Below are positions 11,077-22,261 of a DNA stretch of 64,000 nt, one piece after another. Position 1 is the first letter of the stretch; each line of letters opens with the position of its first letter. Source of the stretch: Sequoia sempervirens. Lineage: Eukaryota > Streptophyta > Pinopsida > Cupressales > Cupressaceae. The stretch covers positions 209,433,394 to 209,497,393 of the forward strand of contig VDFB02358134.1 in NCBI GenBank assembly GCA_007258455.2, written 5' to 3'. Made by a program: the position numbers and the translations under genes. The notes under the pieces are model-generated. The model did no database searches. It saw nothing but the letters and a program-made list of their open reading frames with translations, and was not told the DNA's origin.

Positions 11077-11694
11077 CTATTTATCATCTTTTGGGAACTT
11101 TCTCAATTCAAATGCATGCAAGGTTCTGAACAAGTGTTCCAAGGAGTACTTCTTAGGAGGTGGATTTGGAATGGTGCTTGTTGTGGTGATGAGAGGCACC
11201 ATCATGTTGATGAATGGGATTTGAGTGGTGGATGGTGAAATCAATGTGTTTGGTCCTTGCGAGACCATGTTTTGAGGGATGGTTGATGATGTAGTGATGG
11301 TTTCCATTATGGGGATGGTCGCCATCTATTGTTGTGATATTGATGGAGAGATTTATGGATTTGATATGGTGCTTTGATTGATGCTTGGTGGGTTGATTTG
11401 ATTTTGTTGATTGATGTTTGGAAAAGGGGGAAGTCCTAAACCAAGGGGTGATGTGGATATTGATGGTAGTGGGGGAAGTGGTGGAAATGTGGGGGGTGTA
11501 ATCTCTTGAGGAAATGGTGTAATGCCAAAAATACCCCTTGGTCCAAATATATCACTCTCTCCTTGTGAGGTTATGGGGAGACAAGTTTGGGGTGTTACAT
11601 GGAATGATGATGACAAGTTCCTCACCTCGTGAGAGGTGAGGGGGACATATGGATGTGATGGGTTTTTAGGTAAAAATTGTCCCAAGATGGTATT
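11077..11694 (-). pseudogene. GYP-1 gag N-terminal part, proximal segment
   Basis: Two minus-strand frames (11353-11685 and 11077-11325) are very rich in Pro, Ser, Thr, Ile and Gln and end with KKYSLEHLFRTLHAFELRKF. They continue the frame that stops at the other side of COP-2 (19143), so the COP-2 insertion split this ORF. The composition and the start of the distal half (MVQTRSQYKR) suggest the disordered N-terminus of a Ty3/gypsy gag. This is inference, since no gag core or zinc knuckle remains. The sequence changes to COP-1 at about 11050-11077. Confidence 0.55.
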
Positions 11695-13328
11695 TGTAAA
11701 AAAAGCAGAGGTGCGGAAGCAACTTTCCTAACGTCAAAACCATAGGAGACTAAGCAGGAAGTACTTTTAATTTTCTAACTACAGTCCAATTAAGACACAC
11801 ATGCAAGATCTATAGAAACAAAGAAGATACTCAAAGATAATGAACAACAGATTTATGTGGGAAAACCCTTTTGGGAAAAAACCCACCACACCAAGTTGAA
11901 TCTCTTTGTGTTACAGTAACACACTATTACATATAATTTAGAGATGCAACTCTCTGGTTATCAATTCTCAGTAGCTATATTCAAATGTTCATTTAGTTAC
12001 AGAATAGATCTCAACAATTCGATTTACTCATCGTCCTAGTCTCAATAGAATTGATCTACTTTAAACTACTCAGATTCTGATTTTTCCATCTGTGCATCCT
12101 TATCCGCTAGATCTCCATTCAAGAAAGTTTCCATGCTGATATATATTTTTCCCTGTGAGTTGTTTTTCTCCAGTGTCGCAGTAGTTACAAAAATCCAACC
12201 ATCATTCAGTTTGAAAAACTGTTTCCTCTGATTGGTTCAGCAGGATGCCACAAAGGATGGTCACATAGTCAATGGCATTCAAACTTTGTTGGCATATCGG
12301 TGAGACACTCATAGCGTCTCCCCGATGCCACAAAGTTTCTCTATTGATATTGGCTTTAAGTCTCCAGCAGTTGGCAAGACAATAAAGAAGTTATACTGAA
12401 ATCATCAATGTCCATTTTGTTCCTATCAACAAAGGTTTCCCTTATCGACGAGACCCATATCAAATGCATAAGTCACAGTGATCATAAATTCCATCAACAA
12501 GACACTTCGTTCTTGCCAAGACCTCATGTTGAGTTCACAAGTCACACCGATGAGGTTTCCATTTGGTGAGACATTCGCTTTTTGGAGAGACTCATATCGA
12601 AGTCTTTAGTCACAACAATGAGCTATTCCTTTCGGCAAGACATACCAATCTCACCAAGACTTTCTACCGACAACCTTATGTTACTCCAAATCCTTTCACC
12701 TATTGGCAAGACCCCCACGGTTTTGGTGAGATGTCATACTGAAACAAAGCTTCCATTGAAAGTCACACTGTCACCAAGACTTGTGTCTATTGCCGTGACC
12801 TTTCTCTGAGCTCCCTAAGTCTTACCGAAGAATTACTATCGGCAAGACTCATGACTTTCGCCAAGACTTCTCAGCGAAGTCTTTTCTCACCACGAAGACC
12901 ATGAGACATCTCCCATCGGTGTGACCTAACCAAGTCACTAGGACTTCCCAGCAAAGTCTTTTGTCACCGCGAAGAACTCCCATCGGTGTGACCAAGCTGC
13001 ATTGTTGAGACATCTCCTGGCAACCTCTATGTTACCTTGATAGCTTTAAGCTATCGGTGAGACATCCACCAATCACTGGGACCTCTCCCCAACACTCGAG
13101 TTAGCCCAATAAGATCACACTATCACCTAAAGAAATCCATTTGCCAAAAGGTCATGCTGAATGTCAAAATTCATAGCAATAGTCTTGTCGGCAAGACATC
13201 AACCCTGTCACGCCGATATGAACATTTTAGAACTTCAGAATAGTTAGTTGGCCAGACATCCATGATGTCACACTGAATTTTCCTTCAAGGAGTTTCTTGT
13301 TATAAGAATTGAGGAAAAAATTCCAACA
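11695..13328 (-). mobile_element. COP-2 3' LTR
   Basis: The 1634-bp LTR begins TGTTGGAA and ends with ..TACA on the minus strand (plus-strand ends TGTAAAAAAA and TTCCAACA). It is near-identical in layout to 17507-19142. Half of it (about 12290-13290) is an array of short CG-containing words around TCGGYRAGAC and GTCACACCGAT, described as a finding. A GGGTTTTTTCCC...GGGTTTTCCC motif (minus sense) lies at 11856-11886. Numerous C/T and G/A differences between the two LTRs point to an old insertion. Confidence 0.92.
12290..13290. repeat. Decamer array TCGGYRAGAC / GTCTCACCGA in COP-2 LTR
   Basis: Clear copies on the plus strand are TCGGTGAGAC at 12297 and 13054 and TCGGCAAGAC at 12632, 12839 and 13188. 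Many one- or two-base variants lie between them (TTGGTGAGAC, TCGACGAGAC, ATGAGACATC, GTCACCAAGAC, CACACCGATGAG). Spacing is irregular, roughly 12-40 bases. The partner LTR carries the same array at about 18100-19080. A related array sits in the LTR of GYP-3. The function is unknown; repeated protein-binding sites are one reading. Confidence 0.75.
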
Positions 13329-13339
13329 AGCTCCCACTT
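13329..13339 (-). promoter_or_regulatory. COP-2 polypurine tract
   Basis: The minus strand reads AAGTGGGAGCT directly before the LTR start TGTTGGAA. It primes plus-strand synthesis and fixes the boundary of the 3' LTR. Confidence 0.85.
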
Positions 13340-13499
13340 GACGAAGATCTTACTGACACCTCCAAAGCATCATAAAACTACTGAGATTCATGGGCTAAGA
13401 GGCACATCGAACTGGCACACCAACTGAACTTTTTTGTGCTCACAGGCTTCGCCAATGCATCTACAACATTCTCCAGAGTATCCACTTTCTCCAAAGAGA

Positions 13500-14860
13500 C
13501 CTTCCCATCCTCCACCATATCTCATTCAAAATGATATTGTACATCTATATGTTTTGTCTGGCATGGAAAGTAGGATTCTTTGCCAAACATATAGCACTCT
13601 GGTTGTCACAGTAGATAGTAATCTTTTCTACATCAAAGCCAATGTTAGAAAAAAAAAAATTTAACCAGATTTCTTCTTTACAGGAATGTGTGGCTGCTAT
13701 GTATTCTGCCTCTATAGTAGACAAAGTGACTACAGCCTGTTGCTTGCTCATCCAACTCACTGCACCACCATTCATCATAAAAATATATCCACTAGTTGAT
13801 CTTCTACTATCAATGTCCCTTGCCCAATCAAAATCCACATAACCTTGAATGCTGAGAGTCTTCTGTGATTCAACCAACTTACCATGGTAACATAAAGCAT
13901 AGTCTGAAGTGCTCTTCAAATATCTAAACACTCTCTTCATAGCATCCCAATGTGTTCTTCTAGGATTTTCCATAAAACGACTAAGAACTCCAACTGCTTG
14001 GGAAATGTCTGGCCTTGTACAGACCATAGCATACATGAGACTGCCAACTACACTTGCATAAGGCACATTGGTCATGTCCTCCATCTTAGAAGAAGATTTT
14101 GGACAATCCTCAATAGATAGCTTCGTTCCCTATGTAACTGGAACAGCTAGCTACTTGCATTCAGTCATACAAAATCTCTCTAGAATAGTCATGACATACT
14201 TACTCTAACTGAGCCAAAGCTTTCTGTTCTTTCTAACCCTGGTTATTTCTATTCCCAAAATGCACCCTGCTGCACCAAGATCTTTCTTCTCGAACTTTGT
14301 AGATGAATGAGACTTAAGATCAAAAATCATTAGCTTACTATTTCCTATGAACAACATATCATCAACATAGAGAGCAATAATAAGTATTTGATCACTTTCA
14401 GCTTTGTAATACACACAGTGATCACATTTTGATCTTACAAATCCCAATGACAAAACAAATATGTGAAAATTTTGGTACCACATTCTAGGAGACTGTTTTA
14501 AACCATACAAAGATTTCTTCAACTTGCAAACTAGTCTTTCCTTACATTTTACCACAAGGTGCTCTGCTGGGACATATAAATTTCTTCTTCAAGATCACCA
14601 TGAAGAAACGTTGTTTTCACATCCATCTATTCAATCTCTAAATCATATGTTGATGCAAGTGACAGAAGAAATATAATAGATGTCAGCTTAGCTATAGGAG
14701 AAAAGATTTCTCCATAGTCAATTCCCTTTACCTGGGAATAACCTTTTGCAACCAACCTTGCTTTATATTTTTCTACACTACCATCTAGACCAATTTTCTT
14801 TTTGAATATCCATTTGCAGCCTACAAATTTTCTGCCTTTAGGAAATGGAACCAAACTCTA
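13500..14860 (-). pseudogene. COP-2 reverse transcriptase and RNase H
   Basis: The RT N-terminus (14854-14627) reads CKWIFKKKIGLDGSVEKYKA and RLVAKGYSQVKGIDYGEIFS. After a stop and a frame change, 14555-14205 carries LYGLKQSPRMWY and the catalytic YVDDMLFIG. The last open segment (14084-13545) contains YASVVGSLMYAMVCTRPDIS (RT tail), then RNase H: DFDWARDIDSRRSTSGYIF, TLSTIEAEYIA and YCDNQSAICLAKN. All catalytic Asp and Glu contexts remain. Stops include a TGA/TAG cluster at 14160-14205. The frame ends near the PPT, as expected for copia pol. Confidence 0.92.
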
Positions 14861-16282
14861 GGTGTCATTCTTTTCTAATGATGCCAATTCTTCATTCATG
14901 GCTTCTAACCAAGAGTTTGAATCAAACATTTTAAATGCCTCTTTCATAGTCCTAGGTTCATCAGTGCTAGAAATTAAAGCATAGGAACAAGTAGACTCTA
15001 TTAAAGAAAACCCATACCTTTCAGGTTGCTTTCTTTCATGAGTTGTCCTCCTCACAGGCTAAGGCTGAGGTGGTTCTTCATCATCTTCAAAACTTTTAGA
15101 ACTACTTGAGTTCTCCTCATTATCAGGTACATTTTGATTTTTCAATTCCTCTTTATCTAGTGTCTGAGGAATTGCTGCTACATCCTTTTCATTTTCTGAT
15201 TTCTTTTCTGACTGCAAATCTAATGTAGAAGCTTTCAACTCATGAAAGATAACACTCCTACTGTACAAAACCTTCTCAGTCTCAGGATTCCAAAGCTTGT
15301 ATCCTTTTATTCTAGCGCTATAGCCAATAAAAATACACTTCACAACTTTGTTTTCCAACTTAGATCTTTTTTCAAATGGCACATATGCATATGCCTCACA
15401 GCCAAAGACATGAATATGTCTAAGAGAGGGCTTCTTTCCAGACCATGCTTCCAAAGGCATCTTCTCAACAAGAGCAGAGTTAGGAGAACGATTTACCAAG
15501 TAACATGTTGTAGAGACTGCTTCAGCCTAGAACTTCTCATCCAAGCTAGCACTGCTCAACATACTTCATGCTCTTTCCATTACTGTCCTGTTGAACCTTT
15601 CAACAACTCCATTTTGCTGTGAAGTATAAGGTGTAGTCTTATGTCTTTTGATCCCATGATCTTTACAGTACCTTTTGAATTCATCTGAATAGAACTCACC
15701 ACCATTGTCAGTCTTTAAGCATTTTATTTTTCTACCAGTCTGATTTTCTACAAGGTTTTTAAATTCCTTAAACTGACTGAACACTTCTGAATTACTTTTT
15801 AGAAAATATACAAATGTCCTTCTAGAATAATCATCAATAAATGACACATAGTATCTTGATTTAGACAGAGAAGGAACATTCACTAGACCAAACACATCAG
15901 AATGTATATAATCAAGCAAACTAGAAGATTTGTAAGGACTGGAATAAAATGAAACACGGTGTTGCTTTCCATATATGCAATGTTCACAAAATTCAAACTC
16001 AAGGTTACAATCTTCAAGCCCTTCTACCAGGTTTTTATTTTTCAAGTTTTTTAAACCTTTCTCACCAATGTGGCCTAGCCTATGGTGCCAGAGCTTAGTC
16101 TTCTCTGCTAGAAGTTTAATCTCCATGGAGTTTACACCATCAAGAACATTTTCCTTCTTTTCTCTGTGAGTAGCCTCAAGTGACTTTGTAGAGACACTGT
16201 TGCATTGGATAGCCAGTGCATCCAGCTTATACAAAGTACCAATTTGAGCACCCCTAGCTAGCACCATAGAGCCTCTAGTCAT
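14858..16282 (-). pseudogene. COP-2 integrase
   Basis: The segment 16282-15566 opens with RGSMVLARGAQIGTLYKLDA (pre-integrase). It continues with the zinc motif HHRLGHIGEKGL and CEHCIYGKQH (HHCC intact) and the core residues IHSDVFG, KTDNGGEFYS and NGVVERFNRTV (D, D, E intact). One stop and a short frame break follow (15500-15566). Then come the C-terminal domain RSPNSALVEKMPLEAWSGKK, VFGCEAYAYVP and KCIFIGYS, and an acidic linker to 14858. It has the usual copia order, integrase before RT. Few changes separate it from an intact enzyme, but it is interrupted. Confidence 0.92.
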
Positions 16283-16285
16283 CTT

Positions 16286-17391
16286 CTAGCCATTTCCATA
16301 GAACATGACCTGCACTTCGATATCATTCAGCTTACTTACAGAAAGTAGATTTTGAGCCAAACCTAGTATATGCATCACATCATTGATTCCCTTCACTCTT
16401 CCATCAGGGAATTGAATTTTGACTCTTCCACGACCAACAATTTCCAAAGATGAATCACTTGCCAAGTACACCTTTCCACCATTGTATTCTTCATACTTCA
16501 TGAACCATTCTCTATGAGATGTCATGTGGAAAGATGCTCCAGAATCAATCAGCTAGACATCATCTGATGCCCATGTAGCCAAAGCTGCAATGAAGGCGTC
16601 TGCATCACTATGAGAAGAATCATTTCTAGAAGAGTTCTTCTTCTTTTTTTCTCCTCCTTGCAATCCTTTCAGACATGACCAGGTTGCCCATAGTTCCAAC
16701 ACTTCACCTTTGACTTCTTGCCATGAGACTTTGATCTCCCTTCTAATTTTGATCTGGACTTCTTGTCCTTCTTCTTGCCTTTCTCCCTTGGTCTACCTCT
16801 GATAGTGAGAGCCTCCTTTGCCATCTTAGAATATTTTCTTCTCATTTTTTCTGATAACAAAGAAGTAACAATATCTTCCATCTTGAAAGTGGATGTCGTA
16901 CTCCCAATAGCCATCACCAGATGATCCTAAGAATCTGGCAAAGAACATAGCAGCAACATGTAGCTATCTTCATCTTCTATCTTCACACCAATAGATGTTA
17001 ACTGAGCAATCAACATATTGAAGGCATTTAAGATATCAGCAACAGACCCTCCTTTTTGCATTCTTAACGAGTACAACTTCTTCCTCAAGAACAGATTGTT
17101 CACCAAGGACTTGCCCTGATAAATCAATTCCAGTCTTTTCCACAAGGAAGAGGGAGTCTTTTCTTCATGCATGTTCAGAAGAATGGAGTCTGCCAAGCAG
17201 AGCCTTATCAACCCTTTATAATTTCTATCTGCCAGGTCCCAATCTTCTTGCTTCATGCCTTGAGGCATTGTTCCAGTCACGACAGTCCAAAGACCTCAGT
17301 CAACTAACATATCTTCCATTTTGAGTTTCCACAACTCAAAATTGCTACCATTGAATTTCTCTATTTCCATTCTACTGGATGTGCTCGCCAT
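16286..17391 (-). pseudogene. COP-2 gag and protease
   Basis: Gag begins at ATG 17391 (MASTSSRMEIEKFNGSNFEL), the usual copia gag start about 100 bases after the PBS. A stop at about 17296 and another at 16926 split it into open segments. The UBN2-type core shows LADSILLNMHEEKTPSSLW and LIYQGKSLVNNLFLRKKLYS. The zinc knuckle reads CWNYGQPGHV*KDC: second Cys replaced by Tyr, and a CGA to TGA-like stop before KDC. Protease LIDSGASFHMTSHREWF is intact at about 16540, followed by GRGRVKIQFPDG. Gag would form the particle; this copy cannot. Confidence 0.92.
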
Positions 17392-17491
17392 CTTAATCTA
17401 TAATTAAATTAAAAGAACTCTACAAAACTCCCACTGGAAAAGGATTGACTCAAAAAACCCAACCCACTCATAAGGACAACAGAACTAGCCA

Positions 17492-17504
17492 GGCTCTGAT
17501 ACCA
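17492..17504 (-). promoter_or_regulatory. COP-2 primer-binding site (tRNA-iMet type)
   Basis: The minus strand reads TGGTATCAGAGCC, the standard initiator-Met tRNA 3'-end complement used by plant copia elements, two bases from the 5' LTR end (17507). Confidence 0.95.
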
Positions 17505-17506
17505 CT

Positions 17507-19142
17507 TGTAAGGAAAGAAGAGGTGTGGAAGCAACTTTCCTAATGTCAAAACCATAGGGGAGTAAGCAAGCAGTACTTTTAATTTTCTAACTATAGTCTA
17601 ATTAAGACACACATGCAAGATCTACAGAAACAGAGAAGATACTCAAAGACAATGAACAATAGATTTATGTGGGAAAACCCTTTTGGGAAAAAGCCCACCA
17701 CACCAAGTTGAATCTCTTTGTATTACAGTAACAAACTATTACATACAATTCAGAGATGCAACTCTCTAGTTATCAGTTCTCAGTAGCTACATTCAAATGT
17801 TTATTCAGTTATAGAACGGATCTCAAAAATTTGATTTACTCATCAGCCCAATCTCAACATAATTGATTTGCTTTAAACTACTCACATTCTGATTTTTTCA
17901 TCTGTGCAACCTTATCCGCCAGATCTCCATTCAAGAAAGTTTCCATGCCAATACAAATTTTTCCCTGCAAGTTATTTTTCTGTAGCTTCACAACAGTTAC
18001 AAAAATCCAACCATCATTCAGTTTGAAAAAAATGTTTCCTTTGATTGGTTCAGCGGGATGCCACAAAGGATGGTCACACAGTCAATGACATTCAAACTTT
18101 GTTGGCATATCCGTGAGACACTCATAGTGTCTCCCCGATGCCACAAAGTTTCTCTATCGATATCAGCTTTAAGTCTCCAGCAGTCGGCAAGACAACAAAG
18201 AGGTTATACCAAAACCATCGATGTCCATTTTGTTCCTATCGACAAAGGTTTCCCTTATCGGTGACACCCATATTGAATGCATAAGTCACAGTGATCAAAC
18301 ATTCCATTGGCAAGACACTTCGTTCTCACCAAGACCTCATGTCTTGTTCACAAGTCACACCGATGAGGTTTCCATTTGGCGAGACATTCGCTTTTCAAAG
18401 AGACTCATTTTGAAGTCTTCAGTCACATCAATGAGCTATTCCTTTCGAAAAGACATACGAATCTCGCCAAGACTTTCTACCGACAACCTTATGTTACTCC
18501 AAAGCCTTTCACCAATTGGAAAGACCCCCACAGTTTTGGTGAGATGTCATACCAAAACAAAGCTTCCATTGAAAGTCACACTATCGCCAAGACTCGTGTC
18601 TATCGTTGTGACCTTTCTCCAAGATCCCCAAGTCTTACCGAAGACTTACTATCGGCAAGACTCATGAATTTTTCCAAGACTTCTTAGCAAAGTATTTTGT
18701 CACCACGAAGACCATGAGACATCTCCCTTCAGCGTGACCTAACCAAGTCACCAAGACTTCCCAGCGAAGTCTTTTGTCACCGCGAAGAACTCTCATCAGT
18801 GTGACCAAGCTACATTGTTGAGACATCTCCCTGCGACCTCTGTGTTACCCTGATAGCTTTAAGCTATGGGTGAGACATCCACCAATTGCTGGGACTTATC
18901 CCCAACACTCGAGTTAGCCTGATAAGATCACACTATCACCCAAAGAAATCTATTCACCAAAAGGTCATGTCGAATGCCGAAAGTCACAGCGATAGTCTTG
19001 TCGGCAAGACATCAACCCTGTCATGTTGATATGAACATTTTAGAACTTCAGAACAGTTAGTCGGCTAGACATCCGTGATGTCACATTGATTTTTCCTTCA
19101 AGGAGTTTCTTGTCAGTAAGAATTGAGGCACAGATTCCAACA
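17507..19142 (-). mobile_element. COP-2 5' LTR
   Basis: The 1636-bp partner of 11695-13328 runs on the plus strand from TGTAAGGAAAG to TTCCAACA. It repeats the GGGTTTT...CCC motif at 17669-17699 and the decamer array at about 18100-19080. Transcription of COP-2 would start in this LTR on the minus strand. I could not settle on one TATA box. Confidence 0.92.
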
Positions 19143-19484
19143 ATATTTGCATCCAATTCTTGATTGTTTATGAGGGGATGTATTTGTAATGCATTGAGAA
19201 ATGCACTTCCCTTGTTAACAATGGGTTGTGTTGGACCAATAGATGATGTTATTTGGGGTATGTTTTGAGTGATGCTTTGGAATGGGGGTGTGGATGAGAT
19301 GGGGATGGCGGATGATATTGGGGGCATGTCCCCAAAGGATGGTTAGAGGGCTGCTTGATCCAACAAGATTTATTTCAAAATTTGTTTGGCTTAGCTTGCT
19401 TGAAGTGGATGTTTCTTTGTTGGCTTCCATGTTCCTCTTGTATTGAGATCTAGTTTGCACCATAAAATAGGGATCACTTTTCAA
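19143..19484 (-). pseudogene. GYP-1 gag N-terminal part, distal segment
   Basis: The minus strand from 19484 begins MVQTRSQYKRNMEANKETST, resembling the start of some plant Ty3/gypsy gags (from memory). It then shifts frame into a Pro/Ser/Thr/Ile-rich stretch ending HPLINNQELDANI at the COP-2 boundary. The other half resumes at 11690. The ATG at 19484 has no upstream in-frame coding signal that I can see. It is low-complexity and frame-shifted, so the call is tentative. Confidence 0.55.
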
Positions 19485-22260
19485 GAATATGGGAGATGAA
19501 TCTCTAATTATTTAGAATGATATATCTTTAGGTATAAAAAGAGAATTTTTTAGGATGATTTAAAGATTAAAGGATGATAATGATATGGATGCAAGATGGA
19601 TGTTTGATGGATGATTGGAACTCTTGAGAAAATCTTGAAGGGTATGTTAAACTTTAGGACTTGATTTTGATGTTTGATTTTTGATTTTGGATTAGAGAGA
19701 TTTGATTTGGATTTGGATTGTGAACTCATAAACTCTAAGATGTTGGATGTTTCCCTAGAGTGAATTTTTTCTCAAGATGCTAGTTTGACTAAGTGTGAGA
19801 AGAAGGATTCATTTAAACACACATAACCAAACAAGATGATTTTTGATTGGGCTTTGATAATGAACTCTGAAACCCTAAGATGTTGGATGTTATCAAAGGA
19901 TAAATGTGTCCACAATGTCTGATAATTTAACTAAATGTGTGGAGAAGGATGCATCTTCACACATTTAATCAAACAAGATGTTTTTGGATTTGTTTCAAAT
20001 GATTTTCCCAAATTTTAACATGAAGGATTTTTCCAAGACTTTCAAAGAGTTGATGATGAGATGATTTTGGTTTGATGTTCAAAGATGGGTGAAGGTTTGA
20101 TTTTGATCCTATGTTTACCTAAAAAGACACTTGCTTACTAGACCTTGGTTTTGAAGAACATGCTTTTCTCTAAATAAGGTGTGCAAATTCCCGAAAAAGA
20201 TTTGGATTTTGTTGACAAAAGAACTCATACAAATTTGGGTTGTTTCTTGAAGCTCTTTTATAAAAGTTAAAAAGCAGTCTTTTTCTGAACTCATATAGCA
20301 TTGAAAGATGCTTTCGGTGATTTTTTGGACTAAGAGCTTTCACCTTTGATTTCTTGATTTTGACCTTGTGATAAATCATTGGAGATACATGTGAGGGGTC
20401 CAATTATTTTTAGTCTTTGCTTAATGAATTTGATTTACCACAAACTCTTCTTGATTAAGTTTTCCAAACTAGGTGTCCAATGTCTCAACTTCTTATTCCA
20501 CATAATATATCATGTGAATTAAAAACCTACTATTAACTTTAGTAAGAAAATTGAGATATAATTTGAGTGTTTAGAAACCTCTAAGGATAAAATCCCAAGG
20601 GCAAGCAATAACACACGAGTTTGGTCAATTGTATTTGTTTCCTAAAGGGTTTAAATTTTTGATGTCAATGATTAAATGTTTGTTTCCAAATATTTTCGAA
20701 CAAGCCAAGTGTTTTGTAACCAAGAAAAAGAACAATCCTATTTTCTACAACAAAGGTTTTAATTTGGACTTTTTGTTCATAGGAGTTGACCCATTGAGGC
20801 AAGATACTATTGCTACCCTTCTCATTGGAGCTAACCACGTGATACTGAACTTTGTTCTAGTACCCACTTTTATGTCCCAGCTAGAAATACTCTTGGCTTT
20901 AGAGTTTTACCGATTGAGTCATTCCCTTGGGTGAGTACTTTTTCCCCAAGGCAGGCCCTCTAAGACAAACAATGGCAAGCAAACATATCTGTAACTCAAT
21001 CAATCTTTGTTGAGAACCAAAGAGAGAATACATGCGATAGGTTTACTTACACTTGCAAGATGTTTTGTTCAATTTTAGTTCCCAGAATGAAGTGTGGAGG
21101 CAATCACTTTATCCCAACCTAAGACCACCAAAAATCCTTTTGATTCTCAAGATCATTGTGAGGCACAAGTGAAGTGCATACATCTTTTCAATGGTGTTAT
21201 TTTAAGTAAAAAATCACAAAACAAAGTAGCACATGTTCTTTTTAAACCCACAAAGCAATAATGACTTCCTTTTATTGCACCAAAGGAAATGTAAAAATTT
21301 TCCTTGTTCAATTGTTAAATCCAAAAACCAACTTTAGTAAGTTTAATACTTTTGTAATAGGAAATTGAAGTTCTCTTTTTAGAGCCCAAAATGAATTTAG
21401 TATGTCCTAAGCATGAAAGATAACAATTTTTCTTTTGAGAAGATGTGAATCCTCTAAGAGTGTTAAACAAACACTAAAGTGTTTAAAAACACTTGGTATA
21501 ATGAAACGATGATTCCATCATGCTCTTTGCTCCACGTTTTCTCAATTAAACCTACAAGAAAACCATTCAAACCTACAAAACAAAGATCAAGAAAGCAAGT
21601 AATAACACTAATGATTAGAAATAAGAAAGCCACATGTCATAAAAAATTTAACTTCGCTTTTTACTTCCTTCTAGTGGTTGAACCTGTGAAGGCATCATAG
21701 TTTGAAGACCTCCAGTGGTGCTATATGGCACCACTTACCAGTCAACATCTTTCTATAGTAGGGACATAGATCATGAAGGCGTCACTTTTGAGCTAGCAGT
21801 GGAGTTTGAAATTTCAAAAGATTCCAGCGTGTGAAAAAGACTTAGCAGTGCCATTTGAAATTTTGAATTCTTAGCGAGAAACAGAGGAAATAAAAGTTTG
21901 GAGTTTGGAGCAGTGTGATGTAGCGATTCTGGAGTCCCAGTGGTCCTAAAATATGACACTAATCTGGTAGTGGTGGAGTTCCTTGTAGAGACACAAAAAT
22001 ATGAAAAAGCATGGAATTTGGTGAGAAAAACTTGATTAGAACTTCTGGTAAAGACTCCTTCTAGCACCAAAACGTGAACCAAGATTCCAAACCTACATAA
22101 ACATAAGAGACAAACACTTTATTAGATAAAATTCAAGTTTGTATCATGAGTCCCGATAAAATCCATTTAACTATGCTCAAAATAGGAAATGAAAAACAAG
22201 AATACAACACAAAAGGAAATAGATTAAATTCTATTGAGAATATGAAAAATCTTGATCTTA
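19485..22260 (-). other. Probable GYP-1 leader, no gene seen
   Basis: This AT-rich stretch lies between the GYP-1 gag start and a PBS-like site at 22262. Short open frames on both strands (e.g. 20629-20934 plus, 21771-22082 minus) show no family I recognise. Words such as AGTGGTGC and AGTGG[AC]GTTTGAAATTT recur at 21690-21980. A leader of about 2.7 kb is long, so another unseen insertion may be present. Confidence 0.35.
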
Positions 22261-22261
22261 T

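Larger units (their letters stand above)
11695..19142 (-). mobile_element. COP-2: complete Ty1/copia retrotransposon
   Basis: This is a 7.45-kb element with two LTRs (11695-13328 and 17507-19142), a tRNA-iMet type PBS, a polypurine tract and gag-protease-integrase-RT-RNase H in copia order on the minus strand. The flanks read GTATT and ATATT, a 5-bp target duplication with one G/A difference. Several stops and frameshifts interrupt the polyprotein. The residues DSGAS, DNGGEF, NGVVERF and YVDDMLF are all intact. The protein wording resembles the Tork/Tnt1-like lineage (from memory). Confidence 0.93.

Noticed and set aside
18221..18687. Plus-strand ORFs of 148 and 103 residues in the COP-2 LTR (and 12582-12809)
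   Set aside because: They run antisense through the decamer array. Ser/Thr/Pro-rich content comes from the repeated words, and the frame is not kept between the two LTRs.
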